From positions 703,310 through 741,712 of the forward strand of contig BFEA01000024.1 of NCBI GenBank assembly GCA_003427395.1: DNA of 38,403 nt. The letters run 5' to 3'. Positions within the stretch are counted from its first letter, which is position 1, and every line of letters begins with the position of its first letter. The notes beneath the pieces were generated by a model. That model worked only from the letters and a program-made list of their open reading frames with translations. It had not been told where the DNA came from and did no database searches. Positions 29,997 through 38,403 of this stretch are shown here, piece by piece. The stretch comes from Chara braunii (Eukaryota; Streptophyta; Charophyceae; Charales; Characeae). The translations under genes and the position numbers were made by a program.

Positions 29997-30421
29997 CTTC
30001 TTCCTCTTCTAAGTCCACCATCTCTCGCTCACCCTCTCGCTACCTACCTTCTCAGTATCTGCAGACTACGAGAGAGAGAGAGATTGGTGACTTTGGGACT
30101 TGACGACATTTGAATCCAGACTCGACATTGGGATTGAGACGTTGGACGAGGGATTATGTGGGACCTGTACCGAAGACTTGGTGTTGACGACATTCCCATC
30201 TTCCCCTCTTCTTCGTCTGTGTATGGCTGGGGACTGACGCACTCTTCCTGTGTGAGCGCCAGCCCCTTTCACACCATGGAATGATGATGATGTATGTTTG
30301 GTCTGCATTACGACATTGATTGGTCTGATCATTGGTATATTAGCCTTCCGCTGCGCTATCTTGTACTGTGTGAGAGAGGTCGGTTCTTGTTCTGGTCTGC
30401 ACCTTACGGTATGCGACAATT

Positions 30422-30433
30422 TGGTATCGGAGC
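30422..30433 (+). other. Primer-binding site of element E
   Basis: TGGTATCGGAGC lies 3 bases after the LTR end. It matches the plant initiator-Met tRNA primer site (TGGTATCAGAGC) with one mismatch. This site primes minus-strand cDNA synthesis. Confidence 0.85.
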
Positions 30434-30589
30434 AGACCACTCAATCAGAGGATTTGCCCAATCAAGGAGCCTGCTTGAGTATTAAATTACTATTAATCGA
30501 TTGACAGTTTGACGATTTTCTGATTGGTTGAATCAAGTAGGATCCCGTTAAATCCCGACAATTTTTTTTTCTGTCTTTCTCGCAACAAA

Positions 30590-31190
30590 TACCTGAAAAT
30601 TTCTGGCAGTAGCGTTTCGTTTTATCTGAAAATTTCTGATATTAGCATTTTGTTTTATCTGAAAATTTCTGATATTAGCATTTCGTTTTTAAATTTTCAC
30701 GCAACAAATATCTGAAAATTTCTGATAGTAGCATTTCGTTTCTCTGATATTAGCATCCGAAAATTTATGATATTAACACTTATAGCCGAAAATTTCTGAT
30801 GTTAGCATCTCGTTTTTCTAGGCATATTAGGATAACGACAGAGGTCATATTATGGGAAACTGGATTCATTCTTTTATGAAAATCGAATCTCCATTTTATT
30901 TCGCAAAAAAATTGGTTTTTGAAAACCAAAATTTTGCGAACCCTATCAGCATTTCGTTTGCTAGGCATAATAGGAGGTTGCCATATTCTTGGAAACTGGA
31001 TTTATTCTTTTCTGAAAATCGAATCTCTATCCTATTTTCGCACAATTTTTTTTTAAATCGCAAATTTTTTTTTGAAAGCCGAAATTTTCCGAAGCCTTGC
31101 CTAGATCTTACTCTTAACACTCTCCGTAAAATGCTTCACTTATATCAAATCGACAAATTTTCACAAAAAAAAAAAAGGGGGGGGGGATCC
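30590..31190 (+). repeat. AT-rich repeated leader of element E
   Basis: Between primer site and gag, about six units like TCTGAAAATTTCTGATATTA followed by GCATTTCGTTT occur at 30590-30815. They are followed by a larger diverged duplication of about 150 bp (about 30805-30950 and 30950-31095, sharing CTAGGCATA, GGAAACTGGAT and GAAAATCGAATCTC). The region is far more AT-rich than its surroundings. It ends in A12 and G10 runs near 31165-31187. Confidence 0.8.
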
Positions 31191-31313
31191 TCTTCTTTTA
31201 TTTTTTTATTTTATTCTGTTGATTAGGACCGGGAGGAAGGTACAGTTTGGTTGGTTACCTTCCTGCGCTCCCCTCCCACCCAACCCTTTGCCCGCATTCC
31301 CGGTTGGTAAGTG

Positions 31314-31396
31314 CCAGTGCCACGTCAGCGGCAGTGCCATGTCAGCAGCAATACCACGTCAACGGCAGTGCCACGTCAGCAGTACCACGTCAGCAG
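31314..31396 (+). repeat. GCCACGTCAGC array upstream of element E gag
   Basis: Five copies of AGTGCCACGTCAGC-like units, some with ATGTCAGC, spaced 14-21 bases. Same motif as in the family-B LTRs and at 27033-27138. Confidence 0.8.
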
Positions 31397-31410
31397 GGCC
31401 CCACTACCAT

Positions 31411-32575
31411 GACGGGTTCAGCATTGGGCATGCACACGAGAAGTCAGCGTGGCAGCCAGCCCATGTGGAGAAAGGAAGATTTGGTTCGCGTCCGCAGCCC
31501 GTCGGTGCAGTCCAACCGGACAAGATTGTGGAAGACCCGGCAGCCACCTCGGCATCACACGAGGGAGATCAGGTGGCCGCCGTCCAGCTGTGAAGCAACA
31601 ACAACTCCCGTGGAAAAGGGAAGGCGAAAACCGCATCGCCGCCCGGAAATGGACAGCCAGTACCACAGCTCGGGAAACTGAGTTGCGCGGGAGGTGAGGC
31701 GACTCCACCTCTCACTCCGCCAGATTCGGCCGCCTTGCTAGCGGCCTCCTACACATCTGGGGAGGAGGCGCATGTCGCAAGTCCTCGGTAATCTTACGAG
31801 GATTACGCTATCCACTTGGTCCCACCGTTGGACCAACCACTCCACGTGCAACAATCCACCGCATGCACGGTTTCACCACCATCGGCAACCGGTTTGGCAG
31901 CTTCGTCGCCATCTATCGTCGGGGATTCGACGTCATGGCCAAGACTTGAAGAACTCGACCCGTTGACGTTCGCGGACTTCCAATGGATGCCTGTTCCCTC
32001 GACCGGTCGATTGCCGAAACCGCATTGCAACGTGCTCAAGGCACAATTATGGGATTACTTGCACACTGCAGTACCAGCTCCGTTGATGGACGCCAGAGTA
32101 GAGGTTGTTGACCTTCACGACTACGTTGCGAAGATCGACCGCGAGTTCAAGACACAACGGTACGATGACATCAACGCGCAATCGTTGTACATACGCATTC
32201 AGATCGGAGAGGCGACCTGCAGTGCTTTGATCGATTGCAGAGCTACTCGCAACCATATGAGCCAAGATTTTCTGGTGCGTGCTGGCCTGGGACCACGCGT
32301 TCGGAGGAAGTCGCAGCCCACGCAAGTCAGACGGTCACAAGCACAAGTCAATCAACCGGTGCATTGACTCCATCCCCGTGTACTCCGCCCTGCATGCAAG
32401 TGAGGTCGTGTCCTTCGACATTCTGGACACCAACATATTTTCAAGCATCTACACCGCTGATCTACGCGACTACGAGCGACGAAGACCAGCTAAGGAAGCC
32501 TCACAACCTGCCCCTCCCACCTGGACTTTGGTCACTCCCTCCGACAGGCAGCTTCGCCCTTGCAGGTAAGCTCGG
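31411..32575 (+). pseudogene. Gag-protease remnant of element E
   Basis: A gag-like start (MTGSALGMHTRSQRGSQ) is at 31411 in one frame. The protein then continues in another frame after about 31490 with stops at 31591-31593 (TGA) and 31789-31791 (TAA). The long open part (31792-32330) includes FADFQWMPVPS and the retropepsin segment QSLYIRIQIGEATCSALID. There the catalytic D-S-G-A is D-C-R-A (about 32230-32241). A frameshift near 32330 leads to KSINRCIDSIPVY and VSFDILDT, and then to a short tail ending at 32567-32569. RT, RNase H and integrase are entirely missing between the protease and the polypurine tract. Confidence 0.78.
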
Positions 32576-32580
32576 TCTTT

Positions 32581-32596
32581 CAAGGAGGGGGGGGGG
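32581..32596 (+). other. Polypurine tract of element E
   Basis: CAAGGAGGGGGGGGGG directly precedes the 3' LTR start TGGCATAC. Confidence 0.8.
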
Positions 32597-33822
32597 TGGC
32601 ATACTGCGCAGCCACACGGACCTGCAGGGCCCGACCAGACGGGAAATAAGGGCCCTACAGGCCATGTGTCGTTTCAGCCTGAAAGCTTGAAAACAAGGGC
32701 CTACATGCCCTGTGTCGTTTCAGCCTGAAAGCCTGAAAACAAGGGCCTACAGACCCTATGTCGTTTGAGCCTGAAAGCTTGAAAACAAGGGTTTACAGGC
32801 CCTGTGTCATTTCAGCCTGAAAGCCTGAAAACAAGGGCCTACAGGCCCTGTGACAGCCTAAGAAAGGGCGCTCCAGACCCTGAGACTTTTCAGCCTAAAA
32901 CGGAGGGCCATTTTCAGGCCCTCATAAGATCGACCTGCCCTGAAACTTAGGCACTAGACTAGGGTTTTAGCACAGGCCACTTTGGGCCTGTTTTCAAGAC
33001 AACCTTTGTTTGAACTTCAAAGGTCTGTCACGTTTTGGCATTGGCAAGAGAAGCCTCCTGGACGGGCCAGCACTACATAAGACTGGCCCACCCTGCAGGT
33101 TGTAGGTAGTTCATAGGGAGTTCCCAGGCACTTCACGTGCAGGACGCCGGAGGCAGTCTTCAGGATTCGGCAGGAGCACTCTGGAGGAGCGCTGCACTAG
33201 TAGTGGTAGCGTTAGCAGTAGTCTTCAGGGATGGGCGCTATGAGGGGCTAGAGTAGCGTTCGAGAGAGAGAGATGGTTGGCGGAGGCCAGAGAGACTTAC
33301 CTGTGGCGCCATAGCTTTAGCTTCGTCTTCGATGTACCTGCAATAAGGTGCCACCTTCACAGGTTAGTACTGGACTGAGAGAGAGAGAGAGAGAGAGTTC
33401 TTCTTCTTCCTCTTCTAAGTCCACCATCTCTCCCTCACCCTCTCGCTACCTAACTTCTCAGTACCTAAAGACTACGAGAGAGAGAGAGAGAGAGATTGGT
33501 GACTTTGGGACTTGATGACATTTGGAGCCAGACTCGACATTATTTGGGACCTGTACCGAAGACTTGGTGTTGACGACATTCCCATCTTCCTCTCTTCTTC
33601 CTCTAACCCCCCTCTTCTTCGTCTGTGTATGGCTGGGGACTGGTGCACTCTTCCTGTGTGAGCGCCAGCCTTTCACACCATGGAATGATGCTGATGTATG
33701 TTTGGTCTGCATTACGACATTGATTGGTTTGATCATTGGTATATTAGCCTTTCGTTGCGCTATCTTGTACTATGTCAGAGAGGTCGGTTCTTGTTCTGGT
33801 CTGCACCTTACGGTATGTGACA
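32597..33822 (+). repeat. 3' LTR of element E
   Basis: Partner of 29176-30418: same start TGGCATACTGC, same 46-bp palindromic units, and end TATGTGACA. It differs by a mutated TATA box (CTACATAAG at 33073-33081), a deletion of about 30 bp near 33540 and an insertion of about 20 bp near 33592-33614. The satellite resumes at the next base. Confidence 0.88.
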
Positions 33823-35399
33823 ATCACCTATCCCCCATAGCCAACCACCTTGCACCATCTTCTTCCTCCACCTCCATCGCCCGTCCACCATAGCCAACCA
33901 CCTTGCACCTTCTTCCTCGTCCCCGTCCACCATAGCCAACCACCTTGCACCTTCTTCCTCCTCCACCTCCTTCACCCATCCACCATAGCCAACGACAATG
34001 CACCTTTTTCTTCCTCCAACTCCACCACCGATTCGCCATAGCCAACCAGCGTGCACCTTCTTCTTCCTCCACCTCCATCACCTATCCACCATAGCCGACC
34101 ACCTTGAACCTTCTTCTTCCTCCAACTCCATCACCTATCCACCATAGCCAACCACCTTGCACCTTCTTCTTCCTCCACCCCCATCACCCATCTGCCATAA
34201 CCAACCACCTTGCACCTTCGTCTTCATCCACCTCCATCACTCATCCGCCATAGCTGACCACCTTGCACCTTCTTCTTCCTCCACCTGGATCACCCATCCA
34301 CTATAGCCAACCACCTTGCACCTACTTCTTCCTCCACCTCCGTCACCCATCCGCAATAGCCAACCACCTTGCACCTTCTTCTTCCTCCACCTCCATCACC
34401 CATCCACCATAGCCGACCACCTTGCACCTTCTTCGTCCTCCGCCTCCATCATCCATCCACCATAGCCAACTACCATAGCCAACCACCTTGCACCTTCTTC
34501 CTCCACCTCCATCACCATAGCCAACCACCTTGCATCTCTTCTTCCACCACCTCCGTCACCCACCCCCCATAGCCAGCCACCTCACACCTTCATCTTCCGC
34601 CACCTCCATCACCCATCCACCATAGCCAACCACCTTGCACCATCTTCTTCCTCCACCTCCATCACCGATCCGCCATAGCCAACCACCTTGCACCTTCATC
34701 TTCCTCCACCTCAATCACCCATCCACCATAGCTGACCACCTTGAACCGTCTTCTTCCTCCAACTCCATCACCCACCCACCATAGCCAACCACCTTGGACC
34801 TTCTTCTTCCACCTCCATCACCCAACCGCCATAACCAACCACCTTGCACCTTCTTCTTCCTCCACCTCCATCACCCATCCGCCATAGCCGACCACCTTGC
34901 ACCTTCTTCTTCCTCCACCTCCATCACCCATCTACCATGGCCGACCACCTTGCACCTACTCCTTTCTCCACCTCCATCACTCATCCGCCATAGCTAACCA
35001 CCTTGCACCTTCTTCTTCCTCCAACTCCATCACCCATCCACCATAGCCGACCACCTTGCACCCTCTTCGTCGTCCACCTCCACCACCCATCCACCATAGC
35101 CAACCACCTTGCACCTTCTTCCTCCACCTCAATCACCCATCCACCATAGCCAACCACCTTGCATCTCTTCTTCCCTCACCTCCATCACCCACCCCCCATA
35201 GCCAACCACCTTGCACCTTCTTCTTTCGCCACCTCCACTCACCCATCCACCATAGACAACCACCTTGCACCTTCTTCTTCCTCCAACTCCATCACCCATC
35301 CACCATAGCCAACCACCTTGCACCTTGTTCTTTCTCTGCCATCACCCATCCACCATAGCAAACCACCTTGCACCGTCCCCTTCCTCCATCTCCATCACT
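33823..35399 (+). repeat. 53-bp satellite, right block
   Basis: About 29 further units of the same satellite in the same orientation, with occasional partial units (for example near 34465-34480 and 34510-34525). Open frames through it are by-products of the repeat. It ends at about 35399. Confidence 0.95.
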
Positions 35400-35547
35400 C
35401 GGCGGGCGTCATTCTTACATAGTATAAGACTTCAGAACGTAAAAGGGGCTCTTTGGTAAAGCGAGAGGATGAGTACAAGGAGAGGGGAGGGGGGGGAGGG
35501 AGGAAGGTTTGATTAGGCATAGAAAGTCTCCCTCGCTTTCTCTTCTT
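35400..35547. other. Short unassigned spacer
   Basis: No gene seen. Contains a G-rich run (GGAGGGGGGGGAGGGAGG at 35488-35505). Confidence 0.4.
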
Positions 35548-35552
35548 TTCTC

Positions 35553-35630
<78 letters not shown>

Positions 35631-35640
35631 CCTCCCTCCC
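35548..35640 (+). repeat. (CT)n microsatellite
   Basis: About 40 CT units with a few TTT interruptions, followed by a C-rich tail. Confidence 0.95.
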
Positions 35641-36240
35641 TCCCATCCGCCAACTCTCTCCCTCTACCTCCATGTTCTAAGTCTAAGACTAAACCCTTCA
35701 TCCCTTTTTCATCGAGGCATGCGACTAACCCATCCCCACTCACTTGTGCAATGACTTGCTGGTTCCAGGTTACCTGTAGCCTCACTCTGACGAGGCTGTA
35801 CCATGGTTAGGGACAGATTCGTAATTTTGTTTGGCTGAGGACTAACCGAGGGACCTGCCTGTATGGAAAATTTGTGAGGGACATATCTGTAAATATAGAA
35901 ATATGGGCCCAGTACTAGCTCGATTTTCGTACAGCTACCCTAACTGCAAACAGCAGACCCGGGCTACCCCTAGGACAGACAGGCCCTATGGGCCTACGCT
36001 GATAGACGGTCCTATAGCCTATAGCCGGGTAGGGAGAGGCCCTAGAGGCCGAAACAGAAACGGTACCGGTCAGTCAGTCAGTCCGGTCTAGGTCGGTCTA
36101 GGCTAGTAGTAGAGTATAGATAGGATGGGGACATCGGTCCTGGGCTTTTGGCAGTTGACACTTCGTGGTGGAAGTTGCTGCGCACACGGTATCAGGTCGT
36201 GNNTGCTGATTCNCGTGGTGGAGACGNCGNACATAGCCAN
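35641..36240. other. Unassigned, possibly LTR of element F
   Basis: No coding sequence. Several GGCC palindromes occur (GGCCCTATGGGCC at 35981-35993, GGCCCTAGAGGCC at 36038-36050) and a GTCAGTCAGTCAGTC run at 36068-36082. The start of the element F LTR may lie in this stretch but I cannot place it. Confidence 0.35.
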
Positions 36241-36248
36241 ACCCTNNG

Positions 36249-36275
36249 AGCGTTGACCAGACTGGGGTCAACGCT
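36249..36275. repeat. Perfect 10-bp stem-loop
   Basis: AGCGTTGACC pairs with GGTCAACGCT around a 7-base loop. Confidence 0.85.
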
Positions 36276-36603
36276 GTCCGCTCTGACTCTCCGGGAGTCA
36301 AAGCGGTCTGGGCTATCAGAGGTCTGATGCGTTGGAGCACGTGGTGCACTGCTGACCCTCCTCANGAGTAGGGTCCCAGTGGCGATGCANCCATAGCTGC
36401 ATCTTCTCAGAGATATCATCGTCTGGACTTCATCTTCGCCAGGGACTGTTGGCGCTGAGCTTCTTCTTCATCATCTGGGTGGCGATTAGCTCTGGGAGCC
36501 TGTTTCGCTTTGGCGCAGGCCACTGAGTTGGATGTCAGGGTGGCTCTGGGTGTTACCTGGGTTTTCGGTGCTATTTTTAGTTGTTCCGGGTGGTGGGGTT
36601 GAG

Positions 36604-36627
36604 GCGCTACCCCTCTGAGGGTAGCGC
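36604..36627. repeat. Perfect 9-bp stem-loop
   Basis: GCGCTACCC pairs with GGGTAGCGC around CTCTGA, upstream of the AATAAA of the element F LTR. Confidence 0.85.
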
Positions 36628-36671
36628 AACAGGGATCTGAGGGTGTTCGGGGAAAACGATGCTCTTAGTTT

Positions 36672-36677
36672 AATAAA
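36672..36677 (+). terminator. AATAAA polyadenylation signal in the element F LTR
   Basis: AATAAA in the context TTTAATAAACAG, in the R-like part of the LTR about 280 bp before the primer site. Confidence 0.45.
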
Positions 36678-36958
36678 CAGTTATAATACTGTGTTTGAGT
36701 TGTCATCTCTTCATTGATTTATGGCTGTGATCNCCCGNTTGTCTTCTATGAATGATTGTTGGGACTTGTGTGGAGAGAACTCGCAGTTTGTGTGTTCTGT
36801 CACTTCNCTCCTCTGAGTCTTCCGCTGCGTTTCTTTCTGTTGGGCGGTGTGATACTCCACTACCTCTCCCCTTCCTTCTGTGCATGTATGGGCGTGTACG
36901 GGAGTTCCTGTGAGTGAGTGTTGATCAAATTTCAACAGACAATCATGTTCATAACAGT

Positions 36959-36970
36959 TGGTATCGAAGC
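36959..36970 (+). other. Primer-binding site of element F
   Basis: TGGTATCGAAGC, two bases after the LTR end ATAACA, matches the initiator-Met tRNA site (TGGTATCAGAGC) with two mismatches. Confidence 0.75.
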
Positions 36971-38403
36971 AGATCGTACCCAGACAGTGGCGAGATGATG
37001 GACTGAGGCAACCATCACTACCTGAGAGCTCCTGACGTCAGGATTCATGTTGAAATCGCATCTTCAGGATTGCGCTCATTAGGGTGTTGGTGAAGAGTGT
37101 GTGGCGGCTGGTATGACACAGAGATTGGCGGCGATTCAGTGGTCAGTGGCCTGGGAGGCACTGAGGGGCTATTTTTAGCCCAGGCGTTGACTCTGCTAGT
37201 GGCGAGATACCTAGGGGTATATCGAGTTTCAGATTTTGGGCAAGATACAGTGAATCTGACTAGTGGGGATTAATCGCCATATCAAGAACTACAGTATCAC
37301 CAAGTTTCAGGAGATTTGGAATGTGGGAGCACCAGGAACAGTGAACTGAAGAAACTGGCGAGATGGCAGCCATAGCCAGTTCAACTTCTTCTTCCAGTGT
37401 TTTGACCTGAAGTAAGTGTGTTCCTTACTCAAGTCTCTGTGGCGAGTCTGATAGTTGTAATTAGACTGGGGATATTGAAATTGTATGTCTGTAGACAGTA
37501 AAGCTTGACAATCGCATTGCCTGACAGCCATAGCTATTTCCCCTACCTATCTACTTTGACTTCTACTGACTGTGAGGATTGAGCCCTCAAGTAGGGGCCT
37601 TGCCATGATGTACATGTTTTGGGCTAAGGCCCCAGGAAGCCTAGTGCCCGCCCTAAGTGAAGGCGGGCCAGCAAATCAACAAGAGCCCTCTGTGCCAACA
37701 TTTCACGAAGTGGGGTCTATACAGTTGCAGCATGCCAGTTGGTTGGAGTGCACCGAGTCTCGGATTTCAGCAAATGCTGAAATGCCCAGGGCCTCTGAGT
37801 TAGTTAGGCCCTGGGCACTCGAACGTGAGGCCGACAATGCATGCTGGGTAGAGAGGCCGAAAATGCCAAAGGGAAATCGGCCCACTGTCTGAATCTGGCC
37901 GCAGGCCTTGATGAAGGAGGCGCAACTGCATTGCCCCGGGGCCCAACTGTATCGAGTTGGCTTCAGCCTCCGGGCCTCGGTCATTGGCTGAAGGGAGGCC
38001 GCCCACACGCTGCACTGGCATATAGGCAAGCAGGGCAAGGCAGCGGGCATCTTGGCCAATGCTGGCATATGCGGGCACGCTGTGCAGATGCAAGTGTGTT
38101 GCGCTATGCAGAGCAGCGCTGCGCTAAGACAGGGCAGGCCAGCGCTAGGCGGTAGGGCGCTGCCTGCGTGCAGGGCACTGGCGGCCATAGCCGGGCCGCA
38201 TGAGGGTGCAGGGGAGGTGAGGGCGAAGGTGGTACTTCGGAGGTGAAGGGCGCTGTGTGGGTAACAAGGGAGAGTGTGGGGAAGAGGACACGTACCTGGT
38301 GATGGTGGAGGTCTGCATTGGTGTTGACATCATCACTCGCTGGTAGTCAAGTTGTCTGGTTGTTGTTCATTGCTGTAGTTGTAGGATAGGTTGTAGAGTA
38401 GAT
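36971..38403 (+). other. Leader of element F, no coding sequence recognised
   Basis: About 1.4 kb after the primer site to the window end. No gag motif is visible; open frames on both strands are short and without recognisable domains. From about 37600 the sequence becomes GC-rich. It contains the palindrome CCTGACGTCAGG (37031-37042) and a pair of adjacent hairpins (37764-37817). Confidence 0.45.
37764..37817. repeat. Two adjacent perfect hairpins
   Basis: ATTTCAGCA pairs with TGCTGAAAT (37764-37783, 2-base loop). TGCCCAGGGCCT pairs with AGGCCCTGGGCA (37783-37817, 11-base loop). The hairpins share base 37783. Confidence 0.85.

Larger units (their letters stand above)
29176..30418 (+). repeat. 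5' LTR of element E
   Basis: This roughly 1.24-kb LTR pairs with 32597-33822. It starts (TG)TGGCATACTGC and ends TATGCGACA. It holds five tandem 46-bp palindromic units (29231-29425), an intact TATATAAG at 29660-29667, a possible splice donor (CACAGGTTAGT near 29936) and a long GA run. The two LTRs differ by many substitutions and several indels (for example about 30 bp near 30130 missing from the 3' copy), so the insertion is not recent. Confidence 0.88.
36241..36956 (+). repeat. LTR (3' part) of element F, with hairpins
   Basis: The interval ends in ...ATAACA two bases before a tRNA primer-binding site, so it is the 5' LTR of an LTR retrotransposon. It contains AATAAA at 36672-36677 and several perfect stem-loops. 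Ns at 36246-36247, 36365, 36390 and elsewhere show unresolved bases. The LTR start is not defined. Confidence 0.6.

Noticed and set aside
35509-35785. Open frames rich in S/L or R/E around 35550-35640
   Set aside because: Translation of the CT microsatellite.
37703-38188. Minus-strand 161-codon frame in GC-rich sequence
   Set aside because: GC-rich DNA lacks stops by chance. The protein is A/P/S/C-rich with no domain, and overlapping plus-strand frames are just as long.

Overview
This is eukaryotic, repeat-dominated nuclear DNA. The chromodomain-bearing Ty3/gypsy retrotransposons, a LINE with a C-terminal zinc-binding domain, initiator-Met tRNA primer sites and long low-complexity satellites fit a green-lineage genome. 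My best guess is a large streptophyte-alga genome such as Chara, but that is an inference from element style and no host marker gene confirms it. I see no intact host gene, no rRNA and no bacterial features. Runs of N show a draft assembly.

Layout. 311-1177 is a truncated LTR of gypsy family B (+ strand). 1178-3121 is the 3' end of a gypsy element C on the minus strand: LTR, polypurine tract and chromodomain. 3139-6044 is a copy of the same family (A, + strand), placed head-to-head with C. 6055-9598 (B1) and 11200-14766 (B2) are two minus-strand, 5'-truncated copies of family B, each with its 3' LTR. Between them, 9599-10195 holds a different reverse transcriptase (YIDD type), followed by a tandem duplication. 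14767-15260 is a stretch rich in TGACGTGGC motifs. 15267-17944 is a 5'-truncated LINE with a poly(A) tail, followed by two more poly(A)-terminated segments (to 19108 and 20457). 20916-about 23100 is gypsy element D (minus), missing RNase H and the integrase core. 23100-26500 is mostly unassigned; it includes a possible two-exon gene, a tandem duplication, an LTR-like remnant and a tRNA-derived SINE head. 27261-27800 is a gag-like coiled-coil ORF. 27801-35399 is a 53-bp satellite interrupted by a structurally almost complete LTR element E (29176-33822). E has two LTRs, a tRNA primer site, gag/protease remnants and a polypurine tract, but no RT, RNase H or integrase. From 35400 to the end there is a CT microsatellite and the LTR end, primer site and leader of another LTR element F, cut by the window edge.

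None of the pol copies is functional. Each has frameshifts or stops, and most have also lost catalytic residues or whole domains, at a different place in each copy. The elements therefore do not work together as a system; any activity would need supply in trans. The most unusual signal that gene families do not explain is a set of short arrays built on the CCACGTCAGCA/TGACGTGGC motif. They recur in the family-B LTRs, in the leader of element E, ahead of the 27-kb gag-like ORF, and ahead of the LINE fragment. In the B LTRs each unit carries a GTGGC...GCCAC palindrome.
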